Source: Cycas panzhihuaensis (taxonomy: Eukaryota > Cycadophyta). From it: a stretch of DNA of 64,000 nucleotides. Shown one piece after another: positions 55,872 to 64,000 of this stretch. Where the stretch lies: the NCBI GenBank assembly GCA_023213395.1, contig CM041465.1, positions 84,203,741 to 84,267,740 on the forward strand, given 5' to 3'. The first letter of the stretch is position 1. Every line of letters starts with the position of its first letter. The notes beneath the pieces were generated by a model that was not told where the DNA came from, did not search any database, and saw only the letters and a program-made list of their open reading frames with translations. The position numbers were made by a program, and so were the translations under genes.

Positions 55872-56370
55872 CAGGGGCCCGGCACTTACATTTATGGCTC
55901 CGTGACAGTCGTTGGGACCGTCTCGTCCCTTTGATAGTCTTTGCCTTCTGGCCCTGTTGCCCATTGTGCTTTATGGACGCCCTTTCTGCCTTCTCTTGTA
56001 GAAGCATTTATGACGCCTCATTTTCGCACTTTTGGCAGGGCCCTTTTGCACCGTTTTATGCGTTGCTCCCGTGCATGCCTGAGTTTATACTCGTTTAGCT
56101 CGTTTCGCCGCCTTAGACTCATTTTCGCAACCCTTTTTCGCCCCTGGGGTCCCCAAAGGAAATGCTCCCCCGTCTGGGGGCATATTTTGGCTTCCCAAAG
56201 CAACTTTTGGGACTCCAGGATGTCTTTTCTCTGCCCACTCTCAGTCAGTGGCTGGATTGCTTGCTCTCGTTTTCAGGTAACCTCATTGCTAGGTCCTCCT
56301 ACCCTTCTCAGCCCGCTTCGCGCTTGCTATTCGATTCTTTATTTTTGCTTGTGTCACTATTTGTTTGCTG

Positions 56371-56374
56371 CCAG
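56371..56374 (+). promoter_or_regulatory. Candidate splice acceptor before aRNH
   Basis: A pyrimidine-rich tract ending GTTTGCTGCCAG at 56374 lies 16 bases before the aRNH ATG. GypA has TTTCTTCTCCTAAG ending 18 bases before its ATG. aRNH lies far from pol and has no ORF joining it, so a spliced subgenomic RNA would be one way to express it. TTTTCAGG at 56270-56276 is a second candidate. Confidence 0.4.
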
Positions 56375-56390
56375 AGTCTAGTATCTAGCC

Positions 56391-56813
56391 ATGTCTCTCC
56401 TCGTTTTCACCGATGGTGGAAGTCGCGGCAACCCTGGACCTTCCGCCTCTGCGTGGATTCTTCGCAGTCCCTCTGGATATGATTACTTGCGTTCCAGAGT
56501 CTTTCTTCCCGAGGCTACCAATAACGAAGCTGAGTACATGGCCGTTATTGAAGCCCTTACGGATGCTCTCCGTTTCTATCGCGGTTCCATTATGTTGTTT
56601 TGCGATTCTCAGGTCATGGTGTCCCATCTCACCCAGGTTTACCAGGTGCGATGTCCTCATCTGAGAACCCTTGCGTCTGTCGCCAGGTCTCTTCTGGCTT
56701 ATTTCTCGTCAGTGGATATCCAGCATATCCCGAGGCACCTCAACACTGAGACTGACAGCCTCGTCCACCTCATCCTTGAGCGTCGCCTCCCTCTTCTAGA
56801 CGACTGCCCTTGA
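56391..56813 (+). CDS. Archaeal/bacterial-type RNase H (aRNH), intact
   Basis: A 140-residue RNase HI-like domain that cleaves the RNA strand of RNA-DNA hybrids. It is intact from ATG 56391 to TGA 56813, while gag and pol of the same element are broken. FTDGGSRGNPG has Asp8, TNNEAEY Glu48, LFCDSQ Asp72 and HLNTETDSLVHLIL Asp122, giving the full D-E-D-D catalytic set. The FTDGGSRGNPG form is typical of archaeal and bacterial RNase HI and of the second RNase H of Tat elements. It stands alone downstream of integrase and of the antisense PMD gene. In most Tat elements I recall, the second domain is part of pol. The 140-residue length is that of a bare domain. Confidence 0.9.
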   Translation: MSLLVFTDGGSRGNPGPSASAWILRSPSGYDYLRSRVFLPEATNNEAEYMAVIEALTDALRFYRGSIMLFCDSQVMVSHLTQVYQVRCPHLRTLASVARSLLAYFSSVDIQHIPRHLNTETDSLVHLILERRLPLLDDCP

Positions 56814-57167
56814 GGCTTGCCTGTCTGGCCCGTGCCCAAGCCTCTAGTTGCTGTTAGTTAGATGTACCTACTCTACTTTGTTGGATGCCCTCTTACTTCA
56901 CGTTGCACCTTGGCAATGGTGGCATCCCATTTCACTGCTTATTTCAGTTTCAGGTCGATGTTTAGGCGACATGCAGGCAGCCCCTATGTTGTCCTCGTCT
57001 CCGTCTCCCCTGTCCACGAGTTCCGCCACGACACTCGCCTATGCCCTTGGTCCACGTGCCGCTCTTTATTGTTTTATATATATATGCATGTGCTACTCAT
57101 ATCTTTGATTGACAGCATTTTCCATCACATTACGCTTAGGCGGTGAGGCTCACATTGCCCGAGGCGG
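56814..57167 (+). other. GypC spacer from aRNH to 3' LTR
   Basis: Non-coding, with short incidental frames. A GC-rich GCCCGAGGCGG precedes the LTR TG at 57168. No clean polypurine tract is visible; GGCGGTGAGG at 57139-57148 is the nearest purine-rich run. Confidence 0.5.
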
Positions 57168-59705
57168 TGTTTCCAGCCTCGGGAATGGACTCGAGACGCA
57201 TCGACACAGGTTTGTTTAGGTATATGTTCTCACTTTTCTTACCTATGTTAATTAGGGCAATTTAGAGTAGTTTGATTGACATATACACCTTACATGCATT
57301 TGTTTATGCACTGCTCATAATGCATGTGCCTAATATGCGCCTTGACTATGACGACTCACAGCGGGGGCATTCCTCAACAAATGCGACACCCCGTATGGCA
57401 TACAGCCACCCATGATGTCTCCACAGTTTCTCAGGATTATTTCTGCCAGCTTGTTTGTTCTTGTTACAACATGTTGCTTATGTTGCAGTCCTTCCTAAGT
57501 CCGGTTTAACCCTTAGTTAGGGCTATTTGCATTATTTTGGGTACTTCCCACTGCCTGGGCCTTCCCTCCAACTGATGTAATTCATGTTTAGTCTTTGTTC
57601 TTACCTCAAAACCTAATTTTTCTGTTTATTTTTTTCTCTTTTTTAATTTCAGGTTGATCTGATAAACTAAGCGGTCTTGAGTTCTTGTGATACAATTGTT
57701 TGAAATTTAAAAAAGAACCATGACGATTTAAGCGTTTTTCACGAGCGCCACGTGGCTTCGTCTGATGGAGGTGCTAGCGTCCCAACGTTCACTTCGTGAA
57801 CAAGAGATAAAAGGATTTTTTTTATTCATTTGCATCATTCTTGAGCTCATTTTCTAAGACTTCTAAGGAAAAACTCTCCACAAAAGACGAGAAAAGACAC
57901 AAAAATCAAAGTTCGAGCCTGACAACCGAGGAGGGAGGACCAGGCTGCCACCAGTGGATTTTGCAGGGCCATTGCTGCCCATTACTACTCTCCACAACCA
58001 GCTTTCCTCCTCTTGCAGCTGCACAAAGATTCAAGGGACTTCTTCAACAAAGAAGTTGCCCCAAAGACTCTCTTCATAGCTCCAAACTTACCAGGAGCTT
58101 CTTCCACCCACATTGCAACAAGGAACACTCATGATCAGCCTTCATTTGACCTCCATTACTGCTGTCCCTAGTGGTAGGAGGCATGCATGACCTCTCTACA
58201 CAAGGTACCCCTTAGCTTTACTTGCTATTTTGTCTTTTCTTGCATTTCTTCTTCCTTTTACTTGTATTTTCTTTGCTTTTTTGCTTGCAAACCCTTGGAC
58301 ATACTTGCATTTTTCTTGTTTTTATTATCAAGCATTCCACCTCTTCTTTCCCTTTGCTTTTACCCCTTGAATGAAAGTAGCTACCATTGGCCATAGCCGC
58401 TCCGTAGTCCTACCTTGACCCAAATCCATTTTCCCAGTTTTTCTTTGGGGTCCCTCACTTTCTCCAAGCCTTCTTCCATTCTTTCCTCAGTCAACTAGAG
58501 TAAGGGAGCATACATGAGGGTTTGAGGGAGATAGGCGGGGTTCCGTCCCCCATTACCATCCTTCTCCCCAAGGGTTCCATCCCTTGTCCTCTTCCCCTTA
58601 CCATACACGCTGCCCTAAGGAACGGATCGAAGGAGTTTAGGAGGTTGTGTCAGGGCGTCCGGACTGGTTTGAGACAATCTGCATCCACCTTTGTTACCAC
58701 CCAGCATTCCTTTCCTGAGCCCCTTTAGAGACCTCCCGTGGGTGAGTTAGCCATCCCGAGGCTATACCCAGTTCCACTTTGTGTGTTTGTGGCATTTGGT
58801 AGTGTAAAAGTATCTCATATGCTCTCGTTTCCGTTTTGCTACATTTTAACATATAGCTTAGTTTGTTTAGCTAAGTTGATTTCAGTTTGCAGTACATATA
58901 CATATATCTCCTTGTGTATTTTGTAGCCTCTCCCTCGAGAGGAAGGTGCTCTTTGTGCTCTCTTGCAGGATCGCGTTGGTGGAGGTGGCGCATGGAGCGA
59001 ACCCATTACCGGTTAGCTCCCGTATGATATTTTCTCTCTTTTAGTTTTGAGCTTCCTTTTCGTCCTTTCATTTCATTTGGTTTCGCATGCTCACGGGGAG
59101 GTAAGTGAAACCCCTTATCACCGTCAACCGACGTCGCGTGCACGGAGAAAGGAGAAAGAGGGAGCAGAAACAACGCGAGATCAACCGTACTTCGACCTCG
59201 AACGCCAGATCTAGGTTTTCTTCGCGTTTCCTTTGTATTTCCTCTTATATCGTTCTTGCCTTCTTACGTCTGCCTGATAGGTAAAAGATAAGGAAACATA
59301 AAGGAAAAAGGGATAAATAAACACTTCTTGCATTTATTTTTCTACACTAGTTTCTTGCTTACATAGCATAGTGTAGACACCCCCCTTTTTGCGCCAAACC
59401 CGAGCTATCCTTTTTTTTACTTGCTTGTGCGTTGGATCAGTTGTCCCCCCTTGCCTCCATTGCCTTCTCACTACCTTGAGAAGCCGCAACGCACGAGGCA
59501 CCTCCTCTCCTTCCCGGCCATCTGAAGGGTAGGACGGCCTCGCTTTTGCACGGCTACCTGGAAGCAACCAGGCACCTTGCGGCCCGAACTGCGCTGCGCG
59601 CACGGACGTCCTGCGAGGTGAGATCCTCACTACCTAGCCTAGTTAGTGTGGTGTTTTATATCCCTTTGCTAGACGTAGGGTCACTACCCCATAGGGAGCG
59701 TTTCA
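57168..59705 (+). repeat. GypC 3' LTR (2538 bp)
   Basis: It starts TGTTTCCAGCCTCGGGAA and ends GCGTTTCA, then TAACC as target duplication. By eye about 3-4 differences per 100 bases separate it from the 5' LTR in 58170-58430. It also differs by clustered changes at two GC-rich patches (57655-57780 and 59543-59600). Confidence 0.9.
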
Positions 59706-60790
59706 TAACCCCAAACGGAAGAATAACTGGAACTAAGGGAGGTCTCCTAACCCTCGCTCTTCTCAAGCCGAAGGGAAGGGTGTGAGAAATTTATTTTGAT
59801 TTTATCACCTACCTGCATATTCTATCTTCTCATTCCAGCAACTTGTGGATGAGTTCTTCAACTATTTTAACGTGACTCACCCATTTGAGAGTGGAATGAA
59901 ATCCCTTCTATCGCTTAAACAAGGCCATGATAAAATGAATCATGACTTTGTGCAGCGTTTCCATGACCTTCTTCACTCCACTAAAGCTACTCTGCCTGAG
60001 GAGTTAAAGAGGGACCTTTTTGTTAATGCCCTTCATCCAGAAGTTAACGTAGAAGTCCTCAAGATGGGGGTGACTATGTGTGACTCCACTATAGTGAAGT
60101 GCTTAGCACTCGAGGCCATTGAGATCCAGGCTGGACTCAAGAAGCCTCTAAAGTCCTCACAACAACATAAGGCACCACCACCATCAAAAGAAACCAAAAC
60201 TTAACAACCCACTAGGTCTTCTTCCCATTCTACCGAGAAGACCCTAGACCCTCTTACTTCAATTATGCATTCATTTGAAAATACACTTAAGGAACTCAAA
60301 CTCCAAACTCCTTTATCTCCTACATCTAAAAATCCAATTCACCAGGCTTCACAAGCTACTCCTTCTAAGAGCAGTAATACCTAGTCCTCTCAAGCTAGGA
60401 AACTTGACTCCTTCCTTGAGAAGATGTGGTGCTCCATCCATGGGGAGTGCTTCCATGATGATTCATAGTGTCAGGTGTAGCATCCTAAGACTACCCCACA
60501 ACATGACTCTTCCCCAAAATAGGCATCTAAACCCAACCTAGATCTGCTTGTTCACAAAGATCCCTTCCCTAAACATGGGGAACGTGATCGCAACCCCCAA
60601 CAGAAGAATAACTAGAACCGAGGGAGGTCTCCTAACCCTCGCTCTTCTTAAGCCAAAGGGAAGGGTGTGAGAAATTTGTCCTCTTCTTTGGGTTCTCCTA
60701 GCCAACATACCCCATCACCTTCGCGATCCCAGAATAAAGGAAAGAAGGTTATCTAGTTGCTTGAGACACTCCACTGTATGCCTTAACCTG
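59706..60790 (+). pseudogene. gag: GypB gag after GypC, with duplicated segment
   Basis: 59706-59797 continues the GypB sequence from 42925 (CCCCAAACGGAAGAATAACT). At about 59798 it jumps back to the capsid-like part (FYHLPAYSIFSFQQ) and reads again to the same place at about 60676. The second reading has 119 open codons at 59845-60204 with FESGMKSLLSLKQGHDKMNH and LKRDLFVNALHPEVNVEVLK. The zinc-like motif MWCSIHGECFHDDS lies near 60424-60465. The duplicated unit is about 880 bp. Confidence 0.8.
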
Positions 60791-61560
60791 GTCTCAAGTG
60801 ATCAAAGAGGTGAACGATGCCTGTTCATCCACCTCTCATCCTGACCCTCTTCTGGAAACTTCTTTTCTGAAAGCCCCCATACTTCCCAAGACCATTCCCA
60901 TGTGCCTCGGTCATTATGACTTTCAAAGGACCCTTCCCCAACCCACTGTGAAGGTGAACCCTTTCTTGGTTGTTAACGAGCTCTATACCATGGCTACTAG
61001 AATGTCCATAATGGATGTCTTGAGGAGCTGCTTTGAACAATACACATTACTCTTATAGGCCTTAGGATTAGGTGATGCACCCGTTCATGCCTTGGGAGTC
61101 ACCTTAAGTTGTGAGCCCGTCATCTCCTTTGATCCCAAGGACCTTCCCCTTGCTAGCGAAATGGAGCGCTAGTGGCACTTCCCTTTCACTATTACCATCG
61201 ATACTCTGGATTACACTTTATGAAGAATCATTATCGATAATGGTTCTTCCATTAATGCCATTCCTTTGTATGTTATGCAAAACCTTGGCATATCATCTTT
61301 AGAATCAGTTCCATGGCGGTGCCAAGGCTACGATGGTAGCGAAAAGACACCCTTGGGATCGGTGTCTATCTCGCTTACTCTTAAGGACAAGATTATCCTC
61401 ACTGATATTGTAGTCCTCGACATTGATGTTGACTATAATCTATTATTGAGATGCCCATGGCTCAATCAGATGAGAGCCGTGTACTCCTCCCACTGGTGGC
61501 AACTTAAATTTATCCATGAAAGGCAAATGAGAGTGATCTCTCAAGAGCTCCCTCATATCA
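60791..61560 (+). pseudogene. GypB gag-protease linker and protease
   Basis: LPKTIPMCLGHYDFQRTLPQ and RMSIMDVLRSCFEQYTLLL (60798-61058) match the linker of the other copies. The protease shows IIIDNGSSINAIPLYVMQNL (about 61225-61284), again D-N-G-S, then VSISLTLKDKIILTDIVVLD and DYNLLLRCPWLNQM. The active-site loop is preceded by a TGA. Confidence 0.8.
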
Positions 61561-62515
61561 AACAACCACGTCAATCCCATCAAGTGTCTCATGGCCAAAC
61601 GAAAGGCGACAAAGGCCTTTCTACCCATGCCTTTACTTATTCTATTGACATCCCTGACTCATCTCTTTTAGAAGAAGACCCTTCATCCTCTTCTTCCAAC
61701 CTCACATGGTTCGCTTCTATTGGTGTCAGAAGTTACGTGTGCATTTTCATACTTAGTGACGATGAGTCCAATGACAAGGATAAGGACTTCCCTCATCCTG
61801 TTTCCCTTCTAGGCATGCGTAGAGGGTATCTCCTTCATTCTAGATCTCACTCTGGAACCCCTACAATTAGAGAAACTAGTTATCTCCTTGTATCTCATGT
61901 CATTGCCCCTGTTGATTAGGTGCTCCTTGAGTCTTAACCTTCATTGCCATACATAGGTAATGAAGTTAGGGAGCCTCCTCTTGTCCCTCGTGAGCGACCT
62001 CTTTCTGGCCCTTCTAGGGAGTGCATCGGGAATCTTGGGGCGGCGACCACCATGGTCTCGCTGTCTCTACTTTCTTTTACCCTTCATCTTTTCAAAGTGT
62101 GGTCATCCATGGGGTGAACTACTTTGAGAACAACGAAGCCCTTATTGAGGACTTAGCGAGCTCTATGCCCAACCTTCCTTCTGGTCACCATAGTCTTGGT
62201 TATCAGAAGGTCTTGGCTATTAGGTCTTCTCTTGCTGACCCAAATCCATCCCCTGTTCCATCCCTCCTTATTGATCGAGGCCCCCTCCACTTTGAGGAGG
62301 AGACAACCCGATACATAGTCCTTGCCCCTGACAAATTCATTAATATAGAGGCAGAATGCTCTCCTGATGAAGTGAAGGAGTATGCCCTTCTGTTCAAGGA
62401 GTTTCAGGATGTTTTTACATGGGACTACTTTGATATAAAGGGAATCGATCCTTCAATCATGACCCACAACCTTACTACCATTCCTAATGTTTGCCCTGTG
62501 CGTCAGAAGTGATGT
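61561..62515 (+). pseudogene. GypB protease-RT linker
   Basis: Open from 61266 to 61919 and again 62021-62512. NPSPVPSLLIDRGPLHFEEE and DVFTWDYFDIKGIDPSIMTH are matched in GypA and GypC. There is a stop at 61919 and a frame change near 62020. Confidence 0.7.
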
Positions 62516-63240
62516 CCTCATCATCCTAAGCTCTCAGCTGCTATTAAAATAGAAGTTAAAAAACTCTTCAACATAGGATTGATCACTTCCATTGACTATC
62601 CTAAATGGGTATCTAACATTATCCTCATTGCTAAAAATTATGGGACAATCTGCATATGCGTTAATTTCCATGATATCAATAACACATGTCCTAAGGACAA
62701 TTTCCCACTTCTTTTTATTAATTAGATCATAGATTGAACTGCCAGTTTTGAAGTTATGTCATGAATGGATGGCTTCTCTGACCATAACCAAATTCAAATC
62801 TCTCCTGAAAATTGTCACAAGACAGCCTTCACGACTCCGTGGGGTACTTTCACTTATAAGGCGATGCCTTTCAGACTCAAGAATGCAGGAACCACTTATC
62901 AAAGGGCAATGTATTTTATTTTTTACAATCTCATCAACAAATCCTTAGAGGTCTTCATGGATGACATGATGGGTCTTTCATGCGTTAGAGCCCATCACCC
63001 TACCGATTTGCAGGCCATTTTTGCACAATGCTGCAAATACCATGTAAGCCTCAATCCTCTTAAATGTATGTTTACAATGACCATTGGCAAACTCCTTAGT
63101 TTCCTTATGTCAAAGCAAGGAATCCAAATTGACCCTGATAAAGTTAAGACCATCCTTGATATGCCACCTCTTAAAACCCAATAGCAAATTAAGTCATTTT
63201 TAGGTAGGCTTGGTTTCTTCAGGCATTTTTTAGAAAACTT
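62516..63240 (+). pseudogene. GypB reverse transcriptase
   Basis: CVNFHDINNTCPKDNFPLLF-like sequence near 62655-62715 precedes two stops. From 62765, 139 codons are open: MDGFSDHNQIQISPENCHKT, YKAMPFRLKNAGTTYQRAM, LEVFMDDMMGLSCVRAHH (about 62947-63000) and KLLSFLMSKQGIQIDPDKVK. The F-M-D-D box is intact. A TAG at 63182 ends the open part. Confidence 0.85.
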
Positions 63241-63873
63241 TGCAATAAATGCCAAACTGCTCACTAACCTATTAAAGAAGGGGCCCCCATTTATTTGGTC
63301 TTCCAAGGCCCAACAAGCCTTTAAAGAACTTAAGGAAGCTCTCGCTTCCACCTCGACATTGGCGTTGCCCCTCTTTGATAGGCCCTTCATCCTGTATACT
63401 TCGGTAACTGATGAGTCTTTGGGTGCCCTGTTGGACCAGAAGGATGATTTGGGAGCTGAGAGGGTTATTTAATTCATTAGTCGCACCCTCATGGCTGTTG
63501 AACTCAACTACTTCCCTGCATAGAAAGAATACCTCTCCTTGGTATATGCAACCAAGAAGTTCAAACATTATTTGCTTGGAAATACTACTTAGGTGATTGT
63601 TTAATTCAATCCCCTGCGTTATTTGTTTACCCAACTTGACCTGACAGGTAGGATTGGTAAGTGGGTCATCCTCCTTCAGGAGTTTGATCTTCACATCCTT
63701 AATGGGAAATCAAATAAGGGGATGGTAGTGGCCGAGCAGGTCATCAACACTCCTATCCTGAACCCTTTGGACCTTCCTATTGATGTCTGTCTTCCTGATG
63801 AACCTATCTTGGCCATTCAGGACCTCTCTCCTCATCTGCTTACTGATAGTGAGTGGTATGGGGACATCATATA
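63241..63873 (+). pseudogene. GypB RNase H (first, gypsy type)
   Basis: AQQAFKELKEALASTSTLAL, FILYTSVTDESLGALLDQ (about 63389-63440) and LNYFPA then KEYLSLVYATKKFKHYLLGN. The first catalytic Asp position is again T-S. There are several stops. YVQ/WYGDII at 63855-63872 marks the end, as in GypA and GypC. Confidence 0.75.
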
Positions 63874-64000
63874 ATATCTCACTCAACATCAATATTGCCT
63901 TGATACTAGCAATAAAGTTAGATCTCGTATTCAGGCAACTATTAGACAGTACTTTCTTATGGGTGAGATATTATATAAGAGATCCTTCGATGGAATCCTT
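63874..64000 (+). pseudogene. GypB integrase, start only
   Basis: YLTQHQYCLDTSNKVRSRIQ and MGEILYKRSFDGIL read to the window edge and match the start of the GypA and GypC integrases. The rest lies outside. Confidence 0.75.

Larger units (their letters stand above)
42926..59705 (+). mobile_element. GypC: Tat-like gypsy element with PMD and aRNH
   Basis: The youngest element of the window, 16.8 kb, with both LTRs. The flanks CAACC (42921-42925) and TAACC (59706-59710) fit a 5-bp target duplication with one C-to-T change. The order is LTR, primer site, gag, protease, RT, RNase H, integrase, 85-bp repeats, antisense PMD gene, aRNH, LTR. It is much richer in CpG than GypA and GypB. Stops are fewer and mostly at Trp or Gln codons. 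It is not autonomous now, because gag and pol have stops and frameshifts. Confidence 0.92.
40548..64000 (+). mobile_element. GypB: decayed gypsy element, split by GypC
   Basis: A third copy of the family, following the shared LTR. Its gag starts at 40803 and is interrupted at 42925 by GypC. After GypC the gag resumes at 59706, runs 90 bp, then jumps back about 880 bp and continues through protease, RT and RNase H to the integrase start at the window end. CpG content is low and stops are common, like GypA. Its PMD and aRNH, if kept, lie beyond the window. Confidence 0.85.

Overview
The window is plant nuclear DNA made almost entirely of dead LTR retrotransposons nested in or abutting one another. 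The evidence is Ty1/copia and Ty3/gypsy polyproteins of plant type, a tRNA-iMet-type primer-binding site, a tRNA-derived SINE with a 20-bp target-site duplication, and a plant mobile domain (PMD) gene. No host gene, rRNA, tRNA gene or CRISPR array was found. The density of old, stop-ridden, CpG-poor elements suggests a large repeat-rich seed-plant genome, possibly a gymnosperm; the species cannot be told from the sequence.

Layout. 1-1.08 kb: AT-rich, nothing recognised. 1.08-4.93 kb: copia element CopA (+), which has lost its whole reverse transcriptase (RT). 4.93-7.69 kb: AT-rich DNA with a (TA)n tract. 7.69-9.26 kb: RT/RNase H remnant of a second copia element (-). 9.36-12.65 kb: third copia element (+), cut by a SINE at 11.509-11.805 kb and truncated by the 3' LTR of CopB. 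12.65-19.56 kb: CopB (-), same family as CopA, carrying a 1.03-kb tandem duplication inside RT. 19.56-37.56 kb: gypsy element GypA (+), whose protease region is interrupted by a deleted copia (CopC, 26.23-28.97 kb). 37.56-40.55 kb: one LTR shared by GypA and the next internal region, GypB, which runs from 40.55 kb to the window end. 42.926-59.705 kb: GypC, a younger, CpG-rich gypsy element inserted in the gag of GypB, with both LTRs (about 2.5 kb each).

The three gypsy copies belong to one family that looks Tat-like by its RT and C-x2-H gag motifs. Its order is LTR, gag, protease, RT, RNase H, integrase, then a 3' module. The module holds an antisense, intron-containing PMD gene (GypC 55.77-53.3 kb; GypA 36.1-33.8 kb) and, diverging from it, a sense archaeal/bacterial-type RNase H (aRNH; intact in GypC at 56.391-56.813 kb). 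In all copies the ordinary RNase H has Ser where the first catalytic Asp is expected, while aRNH keeps all four acidic catalytic residues. aRNH may therefore supply the RNase H activity, perhaps from a spliced subgenomic RNA. The antisense PMD gene has its own TATA box and two introns whose splice sites are kept in both copies. This PMD/aRNH module is the most interesting system in the window.
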